Source: Podospora pseudocomata (taxonomy: Eukaryota; Ascomycota; Sordariomycetes; Sordariales; Podosporaceae). Taken from it: a DNA stretch of 64,000 bases. The notes below the pieces were generated by a model. The model was not told the DNA's origin, searched no databases, and saw nothing but the letters and a program-made list of their open reading frames with translations. Position numbers and translations under genes: made by a program. This document shows, one piece after another, positions 1 through 9,600 of the stretch; positions within the stretch are counted from its first letter, which is position 1; the number at the start of each line of letters is the position of its first letter. Location of the stretch: contig NW_026946366.1 of assembly GCF_035222375.1 (NCBI RefSeq), forward strand, positions 558,001-622,000, read 5' to 3'.

Positions 1-1
1 C

Positions 2-811
2 TACAGCCCCGATTATGACGACAACGATACCCCTTCCTCATCCTCGAGACCAACTTACACTGGCTACGAAAGCTCTTCGCGATCAAGCAGCAACACCAGA
101 ACCCACGCTCTCCAGGGACAACAATCAATCCCGGATACTTCTTATCCCCCATCCTCATCAGCCGCATCTTCCTCCTCTCGATCATCAATATCACCCCCCT
201 CACAAAGACAACAGCCTCCTACAGCGGCGTTGGATCCCCCTGTGCACAAATCTTCAGTCACAAACTCGGAAGAGTCTACTCACCCACCTGATAATAGCAG
301 CACAACCTCGGAAAATCATGGCGCAGATAATCAACCACCTGCACCCCTAATCAAACCTTCTACACCACCACCACCGCCACCGCCACCACCACCTCCCCCT
401 CCTTCCCAACCATCAACCACCAGCCCTCAACCAACCCCCACCCCAACTCCTACTGGTACAGATCTTCAGCTCCCTTCCATCCCCGGAATAACAGACAACA
501 ACAACAATAACCCTGGTCCCGAAGCTCAAAAACCTTTCGACGTCGCCAATCTACTCAAGATAGGCGGCAGCTCAGTCTTAGGGGGCGGGTTGACGCTCGT
601 AGCGATTTTTTTTCTGGTCAAGTACTTTATAAGGAGAAAGCATGGTAAACAGGGTGGTGAGGGAGGGGATGCTGAAGGGAAGAATGGTGATTTGGAGTCT
701 GGACTTGGGGTGATGAGGGTTGGGCTTGGTGGGATAGGGATTGGACAACAACAGCCGCATCAGCAACAGATTGTCGACGATGGGAGCGGTAGTCAGCCGG
801 CTGGTATATGA
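2..811 (+). CDS. Partial Ser/Pro-rich single-pass membrane protein (5' end off window)
   Basis: The frame is open from the first bases of the window to a TGA at 809-811, so only the C-terminal part (about 269 residues) is present and the start lies upstream. The visible part begins with a Ser/Thr/Gln-rich stretch, then a run of about 14 prolines (coded near 363-405) and a TP-rich spacer. One hydrophobic helix follows (about 560-630, GGSSVLGGGLTLVAIFFLV) with a basic stop-transfer RRKHGK, then a Gly-rich cytoplasmic tail. This is the design of fungal wall-stress-sensor-like or mucin-like proteins, an N-terminal O-glycosylated region followed by one membrane anchor. No family domain is recognised, and the ectodomain that would decide is outside the window. 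Confidence 0.6.
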   Translation, partial: YSPDYDDNDTPSSSSRPTYTGYESSSRSSSNTRTHALQGQQSIPDTSYPPSSSAASSSSRSSISPPSQRQQPPTAALDPPVHKSSVTNSEESTHPPDNSSTTSENHGADNQPPAPLIKPSTPPPPPPPPPPPPPSQPSTTSPQPTPTPTPTGTDLQLPSIPGITDNNNNNPGPEAQKPFDVANLLKIGGSSVLGGGLTLVAIFFLVKYFIRRKHGKQGGEGGDAEGKNGDLESGLGVMRVGLGGIGIGQQQPHQQQIVDDGSGSQPAGI

Positions 812-1845
812 CGGTCAAGGGGACCGGGAGCTGCTGCTCAGCCTGGCTCCCGGTTGGCGATGACGACGACCACGAAGATGGGGGCATTGGGTTATGCGAT
901 TCCGCAACTGGTGCCTTTTCTCCTGGCTAGGGATTTCGTGAGGCATTTTCGGCGGTGATGGATGGGGTTGATCTGGATTTTGAGGGCTGGAGTTTGTATA
1001 ATCTCCATCAGCGAGGCGTTGAGGAATAATACCAATTTGCTTGTCAGATTTCCAGTCATCATGCACATGCGCCGCGTGGGTCGGGGTTGACAAAAAATTC
1101 CACATAATTCCAGACCCGTCGGGTCAGCCTCCCTCCCTCGTGAAAGTTACACCAAGGCATGTGTTATGGAACAGTTGATTTCCTTGGGCGTGGGTTTTTT
1201 GGCTTCATAGCCTCAACTGCGCCTTCAACGACCCAGCCCGAACGGGTGCGACCGGGCGGGTCCAACACGTCACCAAAGTTGAGCGCCCCGGCTCCGGCGC
1301 TGTTTGGGGGCAGGTAGTAGGTAGGACCATGAAACCTAAAATGCTTGATCATCTGTGTGTTCCGCTGCGGCTTTTTTTCTTTCTTTTTTCATTTTTCACC
1401 CTATCAATTCTTTCTTTTTGTCTTGTGTTCGGGTTGACGGATTGAACTGTGCGGCCGAGAGAGCTTTGAATGAAGAGGGATTCTAAGACTTGATTGAGAA
1501 GGCGCAGCAACAACCAACTTCGATCGCCGATGGCACATAAGACTCTGTGTGTTCCGTTTTTGGGTTTGTGATACAGAAAAAAAAGTGAGTGGAAAAGGGG
1601 GATGTTGGAAATTTTTGTTCATTTCATTGACAGAGAGTGGAAAGGCCTGGCTAGAGATATCACCTCGAAACAAGCATCAACCTTGAAATACATATCAAAG
1701 GCTTTAAATTAACTCGATAACTCTGCGCAAAACATCCCAAGGTCAGTAGAAGTTCTCACCACCAGGAATGTCACCAACTTAAAGCCAGCTAACGCCCTTG
1801 GCAGATCTTCACGAGGAATTTTGGCCGGTCAACTAATACCTCACA
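812..1845. other. Intergenic, about 1 kb
   Basis: No convincing coding sequence. It holds a T-rich tract (1369-1400) and, just before the next gene, a likely leader intron (see 1742-1804). Otherwise I see nothing in it. Confidence 0.5.
1742..1804 (+). other. Probable 5'-leader intron
   Basis: GTCAGT donor at 1742, a CTAAC-type branch site (gctaacg) and a TTGGCAG acceptor ending at 1804, 63 bases long and 41 bases upstream of the ATG at 1846. Size and signals match the coding introns in this window. It supports the small gene downstream being transcribed. Confidence 0.45.
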
Positions 1846-2241
1846 ATGGCTCCCATCAATTCGTCTCCCGTCGATGCCACAAGACCACCCCCAATAAGCG
1901 AATGGACTAGTTTTATGGTTACTCTATTCGCGATACCCTGCATCCTCATGACCATCGCAGCAGTCTGGGCAGTATGGAGGCAGAAGCAAATCCGCACAAT
2001 GTCCTTGGTTGTTAGTATGGACTATGAAGTTACTGAGGTGGCCAACGTTCGGACGCCTCTCTTGGCTCTACCATCTACACCACAACTCAAGGCCAAAAAC
2101 ACGCTTGAAATCCCGGGGATGTACACTCCATCAATCAGTCCGGCGCTGTCGGGGAGGACAGAAATCGCATCGCCTGTGGAGGAAGAGCAGCGGCACAAGT
2201 TCAAGGATATTCCTGAGTTTTCAATCAGCAGGGCGACATGA
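1846..2241 (+). CDS. Small hypothetical single-pass membrane protein
   Basis: 131 codons from a good-context ATG (cacaATGGCT). After a polar N-terminus of about 20 residues there is one hydrophobic segment (roughly residues 21-44, FMVTLFAIPCILMTIAAVWA) followed by the basic RQKQIR, which suggests a type II/III topology with a cytoplasmic C-terminus. The tail is Pro/Ser-rich with no motif I recognise. It lies among several other short single-helix membrane proteins between 0 and 6.7 kb. Support comes from the leader intron signals, the start context and the membrane helix. No function is assigned, and it could be lineage-restricted. Confidence 0.5.
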   Translation: MAPINSSPVDATRPPPISEWTSFMVTLFAIPCILMTIAAVWAVWRQKQIRTMSLVVSMDYEVTEVANVRTPLLALPSTPQLKAKNTLEIPGMYTPSISPALSGRTEIASPVEEEQRHKFKDIPEFSISRAT

Positions 2242-3046
2242 AAGGGGCTAATGAGCATTGTTTGGCATTCAGAGGCGTTGTGGGCACTAATCGGCATACC
2301 TACCTATAAGGCATGGCAGAGAGTTACCAGGCAGAAGGCACACCTATTCACTGGACATGCGTTGACGGGGAAAGCGCGACTGTCACGCCTGCCCCCCCGG
2401 AGGCACTGGTGGTGTGATCACGCAATTGCTGCCTGGTAATGAAACACTTCTCCATCATTCATCTAAGGCCATGAAATCACAAGGAATGAGAACTGCAATC
2501 AAAATTCATTGATCAAGTTCTCATCTGACTCCAGCAAAATTCACTCACCTCCGAAACCCCGATGCTGCCCTCAACACCAACGGACCAGTTTCAGGCCCGC
2601 TCGCCGGCTCCGAATCGGAACCAAACCGAAGGAGGACGCTACTTCGTGCCTCCACCGCGTTGCAAACCGCCCGACTTTGGCCCAGCCGGTGAGCTGGTGC
2701 CGACTCAAACTGCTCGCCTAGCCCAGGAGGCAATACAGTCCGTCGAGACGCGAACTGCAAAGTCACGTCAGAAACTAGCGGGACAGCGGAGACCGTTCGA
2801 TCTGAAATGTTTTGGTCATTCAATTTGGTGGTCAGATCGCAATTAGAAGCCGTGCGTGTGACAGTAACTGACCACCCATTCAAAACACTACGACCTGTCT
2901 TGAGAATGGCAATCCTGCGACTTTCCTAATCTGCTTCATCAACAAGCACTCACTCTCACGCCCAAGCCCCCCATTGTTTCCGATCACCCTTACAAGACCT
3001 TCAGGCCACCCGAGTCAGACGTCCAAACCCGGAGCCCCACTTCAAA
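2242..3046. other. Intergenic, about 0.8 kb
   Basis: No gene seen; presumably the 3' region of the upstream small gene and the promoter of the next one. Overlapping open frames on both strands at 2509-2883 have no start context or recognisable product. Confidence 0.45.
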
Positions 3047-3475
3047 ATGGGCGGCGCTGACGATGACATCCCCATCCCGGACATCCCGGTTCACTTCTAT
3101 GTGATCATCGGCTGCGTGGCCGTCTCGCTAGCCTTGTCGCAGATACTCGGGCTGTGGCTGACGGGGTTTAAGGAGCCGACTCCGACGGGGCCGGTGTATG
3201 TTAGGACGACTAGGACGCTGCATGATAAGCCGAGTGAGTCGACGCTTGTGGGTGTGGGGGATGCTGTGACAGGGGCGTTGTCGATGGACGCTACGGGAAG
3301 AGAGTCTGGGGAGGTTGGGGAGTCGGTGGAGGGGAAGAAGGTTGGGGAGGTGGAGAAAATCAAAGAGGAAGGGGATATCAAGGAAGATAACAAAGAGACA
3401 GAGGATATCAAGGAGGATAACGAGAGTGGGGAGATCAGGGAGCCGGATGGGATCAAGGAGAAGCCTGAGGTGTAG
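3047..3475 (+). CDS. Small hypothetical membrane protein with acidic/Lys repeat tail
   Basis: 142 codons starting at caaaATGGGC. A short polar N-terminus rich in Asp/Pro precedes one membrane helix (about residues 15-40, FYVIIGCVAVSLALSQILGL). The rest is hydrophilic, ending in a charged region built on repeated IKED/IKEE units (EDIKED, GDIKED), probably disordered or helical. I recognise no family. Like its neighbours it is a short protein with a single membrane segment and a cytoplasmic-looking tail. Intronless as read. Confidence 0.5.
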   Translation: MGGADDDIPIPDIPVHFYVIIGCVAVSLALSQILGLWLTGFKEPTPTGPVYVRTTRTLHDKPSESTLVGVGDAVTGALSMDATGRESGEVGESVEGKKVGEVEKIKEEGDIKEDNKETEDIKEDNESGEIREPDGIKEKPEV

Positions 3476-4115
3476 ATGGGATGATTTTGGTGGATGGACG
3501 TGCTGCTTTTGATACCCGGGAACGAAAGGGAATTATTGACTGGTCGGTGCGTTGAATTATGAAGCTGGGATTTCTTTCGAGAGTGTATGGATATGTATGA
3601 TAAAGCCGACCAACCTTTGAGAATGTACCACTACCACTTTTACTAAGGTTCACATACTCACTACCGTGATGTGTTGTACTCTTTGTCTGTACCTAACTGT
3701 GCCATTTCTGCAGGCTGACTCTCGTCTCATCTACACTTCTAAACGACCTCTGTTTGCTCGCCTAGCTCAATAGGTATTTATTCTGCCTTTCTTCCATCCT
3801 AATATTCAAGTACCTTGATGGCTCTTTTTCCAGTTCCTGACCGGGATGTTTCAAAAGCAGTCTCAAATTCCCGTGTCGTATCAAGTGGCAGGTCTGTTGT
3901 TAAATGTACTTTGGTGAAGCCAGATAGCTACTGATGGTATTTGCCACACACATTGCTAATATTTGCCCTACGTGCCTGGTCTCATGTTTCCTAGGTTGTT
4001 TTCCATACCCACGATCATTACATATCGCCCACTTACAGCTAACTATCACCCGCTACATCTTGATGCCTATCTCTTCTTTCCAGCCACTGTCTACCCACAA
4101 AAGCAAACATTCAAA
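3476..4115. other. Intergenic, about 0.64 kb
   Basis: Promoter-sized spacer with CT-rich stretches before the next ATG; no gene or structured element seen. Confidence 0.4.
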
Positions 4116-4601
4116 ATGCCCACAAACGCCGAAACAACCCTCGGCATCATCGTCGCCTTTCTCGTCGCCGTCATCCTTGTCGTCCTTATCTGGCTCACCA
4201 CTGAACACTGCAACAAAAGGCGCAAAAGCAAGGCACACCAGCAAATCCCGCTTCACCACACTGGTACTACAGCCTCCTTCCCTTTCCTCATTCAAGAGAC
4301 GTAACAAACACACAGCGACAGCCTAGCCCGCCTTCACCCCGAGGACATAGAGCTACACCCCCAATACCGCACCGGAACCTTGACCAAACCACCTCCAGCA
4401 CGCCCCTATCGGCCTTCAACTCCATGGCCTCCTCCTCTCCGTACTGCTAGACCGCGCTCCTACAACCGCGACTCTTCTACCCTACCAAGATCCGTCTCTT
4501 CCTCATCAATCGAAGAAAAGGGGAAAGAACCTGAGAGATTCTACGAAGCATCGTCTTCAAAGCCACCGGCAGCGACGGCATCAGCGGCGGCGGTGAAATA
4601 G
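4116..4601 (+). CDS. Small hypothetical membrane protein, probably two exons
   Basis: ATG at 4116 opens a short N-terminus and a strong membrane helix (GIIVAFLVAVILVVLIWLTT) with a basic NKRRKSK stop-transfer. The frame ends at 4304 if unspliced, but the same reading frame resumes with protein-like Pro/Arg/Ser-rich sequence (PPARPYRPSTPWPPP, then PRSYNRDSSTLPRS) and stops at 4599-4601. An intron of about 4264-4350 (donor GTACTA, acceptor CATAG, 87 bases) would join them in frame, although the donor is weak and other junctions are possible. Overall design: one transmembrane helix and a Ser/Pro-rich cytoplasmic tail. No family recognised. Confidence 0.4.
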
Positions 4602-6159
4602 GGGAGAGTGGAGACGAATGGCTTGGCATCCAGGGGTTAAAAAAGGGGTCTTCACCACCGTCGGTAGAGCCATTTTGAGGGATCAATCTGGGGATTATTA
4701 TGTTACAGAACTCAAACACAAACACAATTCTACTACAAGATGTAACCGAAATATGAACAGATCCCTTCTGACTACCTACCAAAGACAAATACATTGCTGC
4801 ATAGAAACGTGGGTAAAACAGTGATAACAAACAAAACACAAGTCCACCCGGTAAACCCAATCCCCTGAACCATAACCATTCTGCTTGTTCCACGGTGACC
4901 TTGCTGGCCACCAATAACGCCGACATCGCTCCCCCGGACCATCGGTTCCCTATCGGCCCAACACAAAACCACGGGAAATGTCGTGGCATACATGATACAA
5001 ACCCCCTCTCTCTCTTCAGCGTGGCAACTGGCAACCACCACCACCACCACCGTGGCAATTCGTGTATCAGTCACACGCGAGTTCCCGTACCAACCCCCCT
5101 CGATTGGCAGTGAATAATCCCGCTCTCTCTTCTGACTCCTCACCCATTTCGTCATCATCCTTCGTCTGGCAACCACGGAAAAATGACATGACCCATGATA
5201 GATTCTGTGTGCCAAGTGGCGAGCACTGTGCCTGCCATTTTCTTCTCGATCGTACGCCATGCCATGCACACAGAATCTTACAAACACGGCTTGTGAAACC
5301 TGACAAAAACACACACCACTCCAGAGACAGCATATTGACTACAGTCACGACAGTAGACCAAGAGTGGGATAACGCTCATGCCTCGGCATCGAGTTCCGAT
5401 TTCATTTGTTCGTTCCCTCTCGGGGCTGGCTACCTATTACCCATCCTGATGTGAGCGCGTTATCCCGTCGCTTAATATCGTGATATGTTGATATGATGAT
5501 GATTAAGTTCCCAAAGCCAACCCCACACACCCACAAGTCGGAGGCTTCCTCTATCCCAGTCCACCACCACCACACCCCTGATGCTATCAGAAAGACACCT
5601 TGGTAGCCCTTTGGCCCGATTTATACTTGTCGCTTGTAGCAGCCCGCCAGCCCATATCCACAGAGGAAAACCCCCTCAACTGACAAAAGTGATGCAACTC
5701 CACAACGCCGTCGCATAACATGTCTAAAACCACCAATAAAACCGCAGTAGACAACGAGGGAAAAGAAATAACAATAACGCCGGGACCGCGGTGGGTCATG
5801 GACCAAAGTATCCCCTTTTGGCCAAAAATGATTATACAGAGACTAACAAAAAACCAGCAGATGCGCGGGGGGTATCATATGGGGCGGAGGGGTGAAAAAA
5901 CCGTTGTCGCTCTCGGTGGCCGCACTTTCCCACAGAGGAACAAATTTACTGGAACCCCGGAAAACTGCGTAATGCATCAAGATGTAGAGGTCGCCACACG
6001 CTGCTCAGACGTTGTCGCGGGTCCCCAGAAGGAGATCGATATGCCGTGACAAAGGGGACGATAAAAAGATAATTCGGAGGTCGGTTCGGGCTGTGCCGCA
6101 GGAAACGGGTCGAGCCGTCCATAGAAAGAGCCGTGAGAAAGAGATGGTGCTGACAGCGC
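4602..6159. other. Intergenic, about 1.55 kb
   Basis: Space between two genes that converge on it (the plus-strand gene before, the minus-strand gene after). Short overlapping frames on both strands lack starts, splice signals or motifs. A (CAC)n run lies at 5036-5050. Confidence 0.4.
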
Positions 6160-6657
6160 TTAGCTATTCTGGGTCTCGCTGCGCCAGATGCCCGCGCCGA
6201 GGGGCTTGCTGACTCCAAACCCTACACCGACTGCAATGCCGACGATGAGGAAGATGAGTAGGATCTTGACGAGAATTCGGTTCCGTTTGCTGAGGCCGGC
6301 GAGGCAGTTGCAGGCGCGCCGATTCTTTTTGGCGGCCTTGGCTTTTCGCTTCCAGTGATCTTGCCCGGGCCAAACTTGGCAATCGGTTCCTCCTTTTGTG
6401 CACTCGGCTGATCTCTTGTGGCTGTTCTCGTTGGTGATCATGGCCTCGATATCGGTGTCGAAGGGGTTTAATCGGTGAGTGGTAGCTGGTGTAGACAAGT
6501 CCGAGAGTCGCGACGCTGACGTGTCCTTCTCGGTCAGTGTTGGGAATGGTTCGGGTGTGAGTGTCTCTTGAGAAGTCTTGGTAGACAACCGAGACATTGA
6601 CGTCGTCTCGACGGTCAAGCTCGGCTTGTTGTTGTTGTTATCTGTTAGAGAAGCCAT
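6160..6657 (-). CDS. Fungal conserved hypothetical single-pass membrane protein
   Basis: 165 residues from ATG at 6657. The N-terminal 60 residues are Ser/Thr-rich and probably disordered. They are followed by a motif NPFDTDIEAM (about 64-73), a short Cys-containing block (CTKGGTDCQVWPG), a basic stretch with AKAAKKNRRACNC, and one membrane helix (about 127-149, ILVKILLIFLIVGIAVGVGF) near the C-terminus ending GVSKPLGAGIW. I recall this block-plus-helix pattern as recurring in uncharacterised filamentous ascomycete proteins, so the gene is probably real and conserved, but its function is unknown. The near-terminal helix suggests a tail-anchored or type II protein with a bulky cytoplasmic N-terminus. 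The two close Cys pairs beside the membrane could be palmitoylated (inference). Confidence 0.7.
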   Translation of the reverse strand: MASLTDNNNNKPSLTVETTSMSRLSTKTSQETLTPEPFPTLTEKDTSASRLSDLSTPATTHRLNPFDTDIEAMITNENSHKRSAECTKGGTDCQVWPGQDHWKRKAKAAKKNRRACNCLAGLSKRNRILVKILLIFLIVGIAVGVGFGVSKPLGAGIWRSETQNS

Positions 6658-9600
6658 GATGTGTGCTGGTTCTGTGAGCGTTGTTTAATGGCTGAGAGCT
6701 GTAATTATATTGCGGCAGTGGCCGTTCTGGATCTGTATGACAGAGTCGATTGATGTTCGTGTTCGAAGTTCCGGGAGTCGGACAGACAAAAGCCAAAGCC
6801 ACGAGAAGTCGTTTGCCTGGAAGGTGTCAGTCTGGGGGGACACAGAGAGTTACAGCTCACAGGCCGCTGGGAAAGCGTGACGAGGACTGTGACAGGTCTC
6901 AGGTTTTCAGGTGCTCTTACGATTAGAATGGTCGACTGACGATGCTTGTGAATACCGAGGTGAATAGAGCTTGTTGTTGAAGCAAAAAAGGCCCGTGACC
7001 CCTTCCCAGCAGGAGATTGAGCGGGCTCGGTTGGAGAAATGTCTGGCAGATGGTGTCGAACGGTGTGTTGTGGCATCCGTCGCCTTCCTCTCAAAACGTC
7101 CTCGAGGGCCGTTCCACTCGCCTTGTCAGCGGTGTTTTGAGGGCAATTGGGGCTGTTGATGACGGAGGGAGAGCTGTGAGGTTCGTTCGAGAGGAATGAG
7201 AAGATGGGCGACTGGGCAGAGAAATGGGAAATGAGAGCAGCACCTCCCCCCGGACCAAGCTGCAAAGACAACAGGTACCCAGGTACCTCCTGGCGAATGC
7301 ACCAATGGGAAAGGGGCGGTCAGCGGCAGCACTTGGCAACATTTGGACCTGGGGGTCTGGCCTGACCGGGGCTGCCATTCGCTGGCACCTGCTAAGCTGT
7401 GGATAGCTCGAGCTCCACTTCCATTCTCGGTCATACAGCCCCACTGTGATTGGCCGGCCGGCTGGCGCTAGCTTCTGGGGTTGCAAACCTGCAAACTCCA
7501 TCTCCCGCATGCTGCATGTGGAGCGGAACAGCCTGAACCTGAACAGGCACAGGGACTTCCTGTACACAATACAGGGAACGGCGCTGAAGAGCTAATCCAC
7601 ATGAACGAGGCCTCTGACGTGCTGCATAAAGTGCTCCAGAAGGGATGGCCACAATCTTTCTGGACCAGATTGCGACGCGTTTTATGAAGGCAGGCCGCCG
7701 TGTCGGGTCGCCGCCATGGTCAGAGGTGTGTTGTTTAAGACGACGACGGGACTCCAGGGACGGACACGGCAGATATGTCGGTCAGCTGTTGGCCGTGGCC
7801 GCTCCGGCAATCAGACGAAGACACCAAAACCACCAGTTTTTTGGTCAGATGGTGGAACGACGGGGGCCATTGCCAAAGACCTGGGCTAGCAATGGCCAGC
7901 CCTAGGACCTGGGCAGGGACTAAAAGTCTTGACCGGTTCTTTTGCTAGGTAGTGTCGCCTTCGATTTTGTGGTTGGATTATAGGATTAGGATCGTATACT
8001 CTGTGATGCCACCTGCTACGATGGGAAAGTGTAGATAAGAAACGGCAAGCAATATCTTGTCATCAGCCTCAACGACCCAAAAGGCTGGTGCTGCCCAGAC
8101 GCCGCGCGAACTTCCACCGAGCAAAGAACCGACCATCCCACCTCACCACACCATCACGAGTGCGTTGGGTGCGCTGGGTGCGCAAATGCAGTTCGCCCGC
8201 ACAGTAGTACACTGCAAAAGTAGCAGCGACGCCCGGCATTTTGACGCATTTCTTCCGCTCTTTTCATTTTACCCTTCCGTGCGTGCAGCCACTATGTACT
8301 TGGCTTTTGGAGGCTTGACAGAGCAGAGAATGGTTCGGACGCGGTCCCGGCTCGCCTTGCCACGCATCCATCCCAACCATCCATTCATTCCCCCACTGCT
8401 GCAAGCCACGCCGGTGCCCATCACGAACTTGGACTGCTGCTTGAGGCAATGAGGCAAAAGGGCAATGGGCCAGCTGGAGCATAGCACAACAGCAAGACCA
8501 CGCATGTGAGGTATGTTTGCGCTGCGCAGCAGGTAATTAACTGCCGACGTAAGAGTCTCGAATCTTGATGCAGTCTCACAACCGATCGATGCCTCTGGAC
8601 CGTTTGGATAAGATACGGCTCATACAGAAACAGCTTGCCAGCCAAAGTTCCACCTTCATAAACCTGTTATCGTCTTCCTCTTCATCTCCCCCGCTTCTTC
8701 TTCGCGTAGGTATCCCGTGCGTGTGTGTCCCGCTTATTTTTCTAAACGCGCAAACTTGCCAAAGATAAATTGGATGGTGCCTCCAAGCGATGTACCAGCA
8801 TGACATGGTGAAGACGCCAAGCTTCATGTTTCGGGCCCCCTCGTCTTTCTCAAATCATGCTCCAACGGACTTCCCTCTTTTGAAATGCCGCACAGCCGGT
8901 GGTTTTGGGGCCTGCTTGGTTCTCATCCTTTTTGACCTCTTTACAAGTTTGTGGGCTATTGATGCCGTCAATACACTAGGGGACTAGGTAGGGGAGTTAA
9001 GTTAATATCCAACGCACGTGTGTCTTCCCTGTCCTCTAGCTGGACTGGGCAGTTGAAGAAGGTGAGGGGGAAAAGCACGTTCTTTCTCCTACTTTTACAC
9101 AATTCCTTTTCCAATATTGCTTCTTCCAACCCCCCACCTGCTATACATACAGCACATAAACGTGTTGTGTGGGCTTGGGGCGCGAGGAATCGACCTTTCC
9201 TGCTTCAACACCGGATGCAAGCCCACTGTCAAAAAAAAAAGGAGACAACTGGACTGGCTGTTCTCCTTTTTGGCTTTTGACTTTCCGCTAGTGCGTGCGG
9301 CACAAGCAGCTTTTGGGCCATCATCCAGAATGTTGCATCTTCCCTGATCTTTAAAAATTGGGTCGCTGCCCACTATGCTATTCTGGGACTAGCGTGTGGC
9401 CTCAGGAGTTTTGAGTGTGACACTGCGGGGTCGTTTTCCCGTTCAAGCCTAGAACCCTGTCAGAGTTGGAATCCTTGCTCCTTCTCTGTTGGAGCGGGCG
9501 GGGAACCTGTGTGGAAAACCACAAGCGGCGGTTCGGTTGGGCTGAGTGCATTCACCATTGATTCGTTGGCTGCTGTTCTGGAACTCCGAAAATCTGTGTG

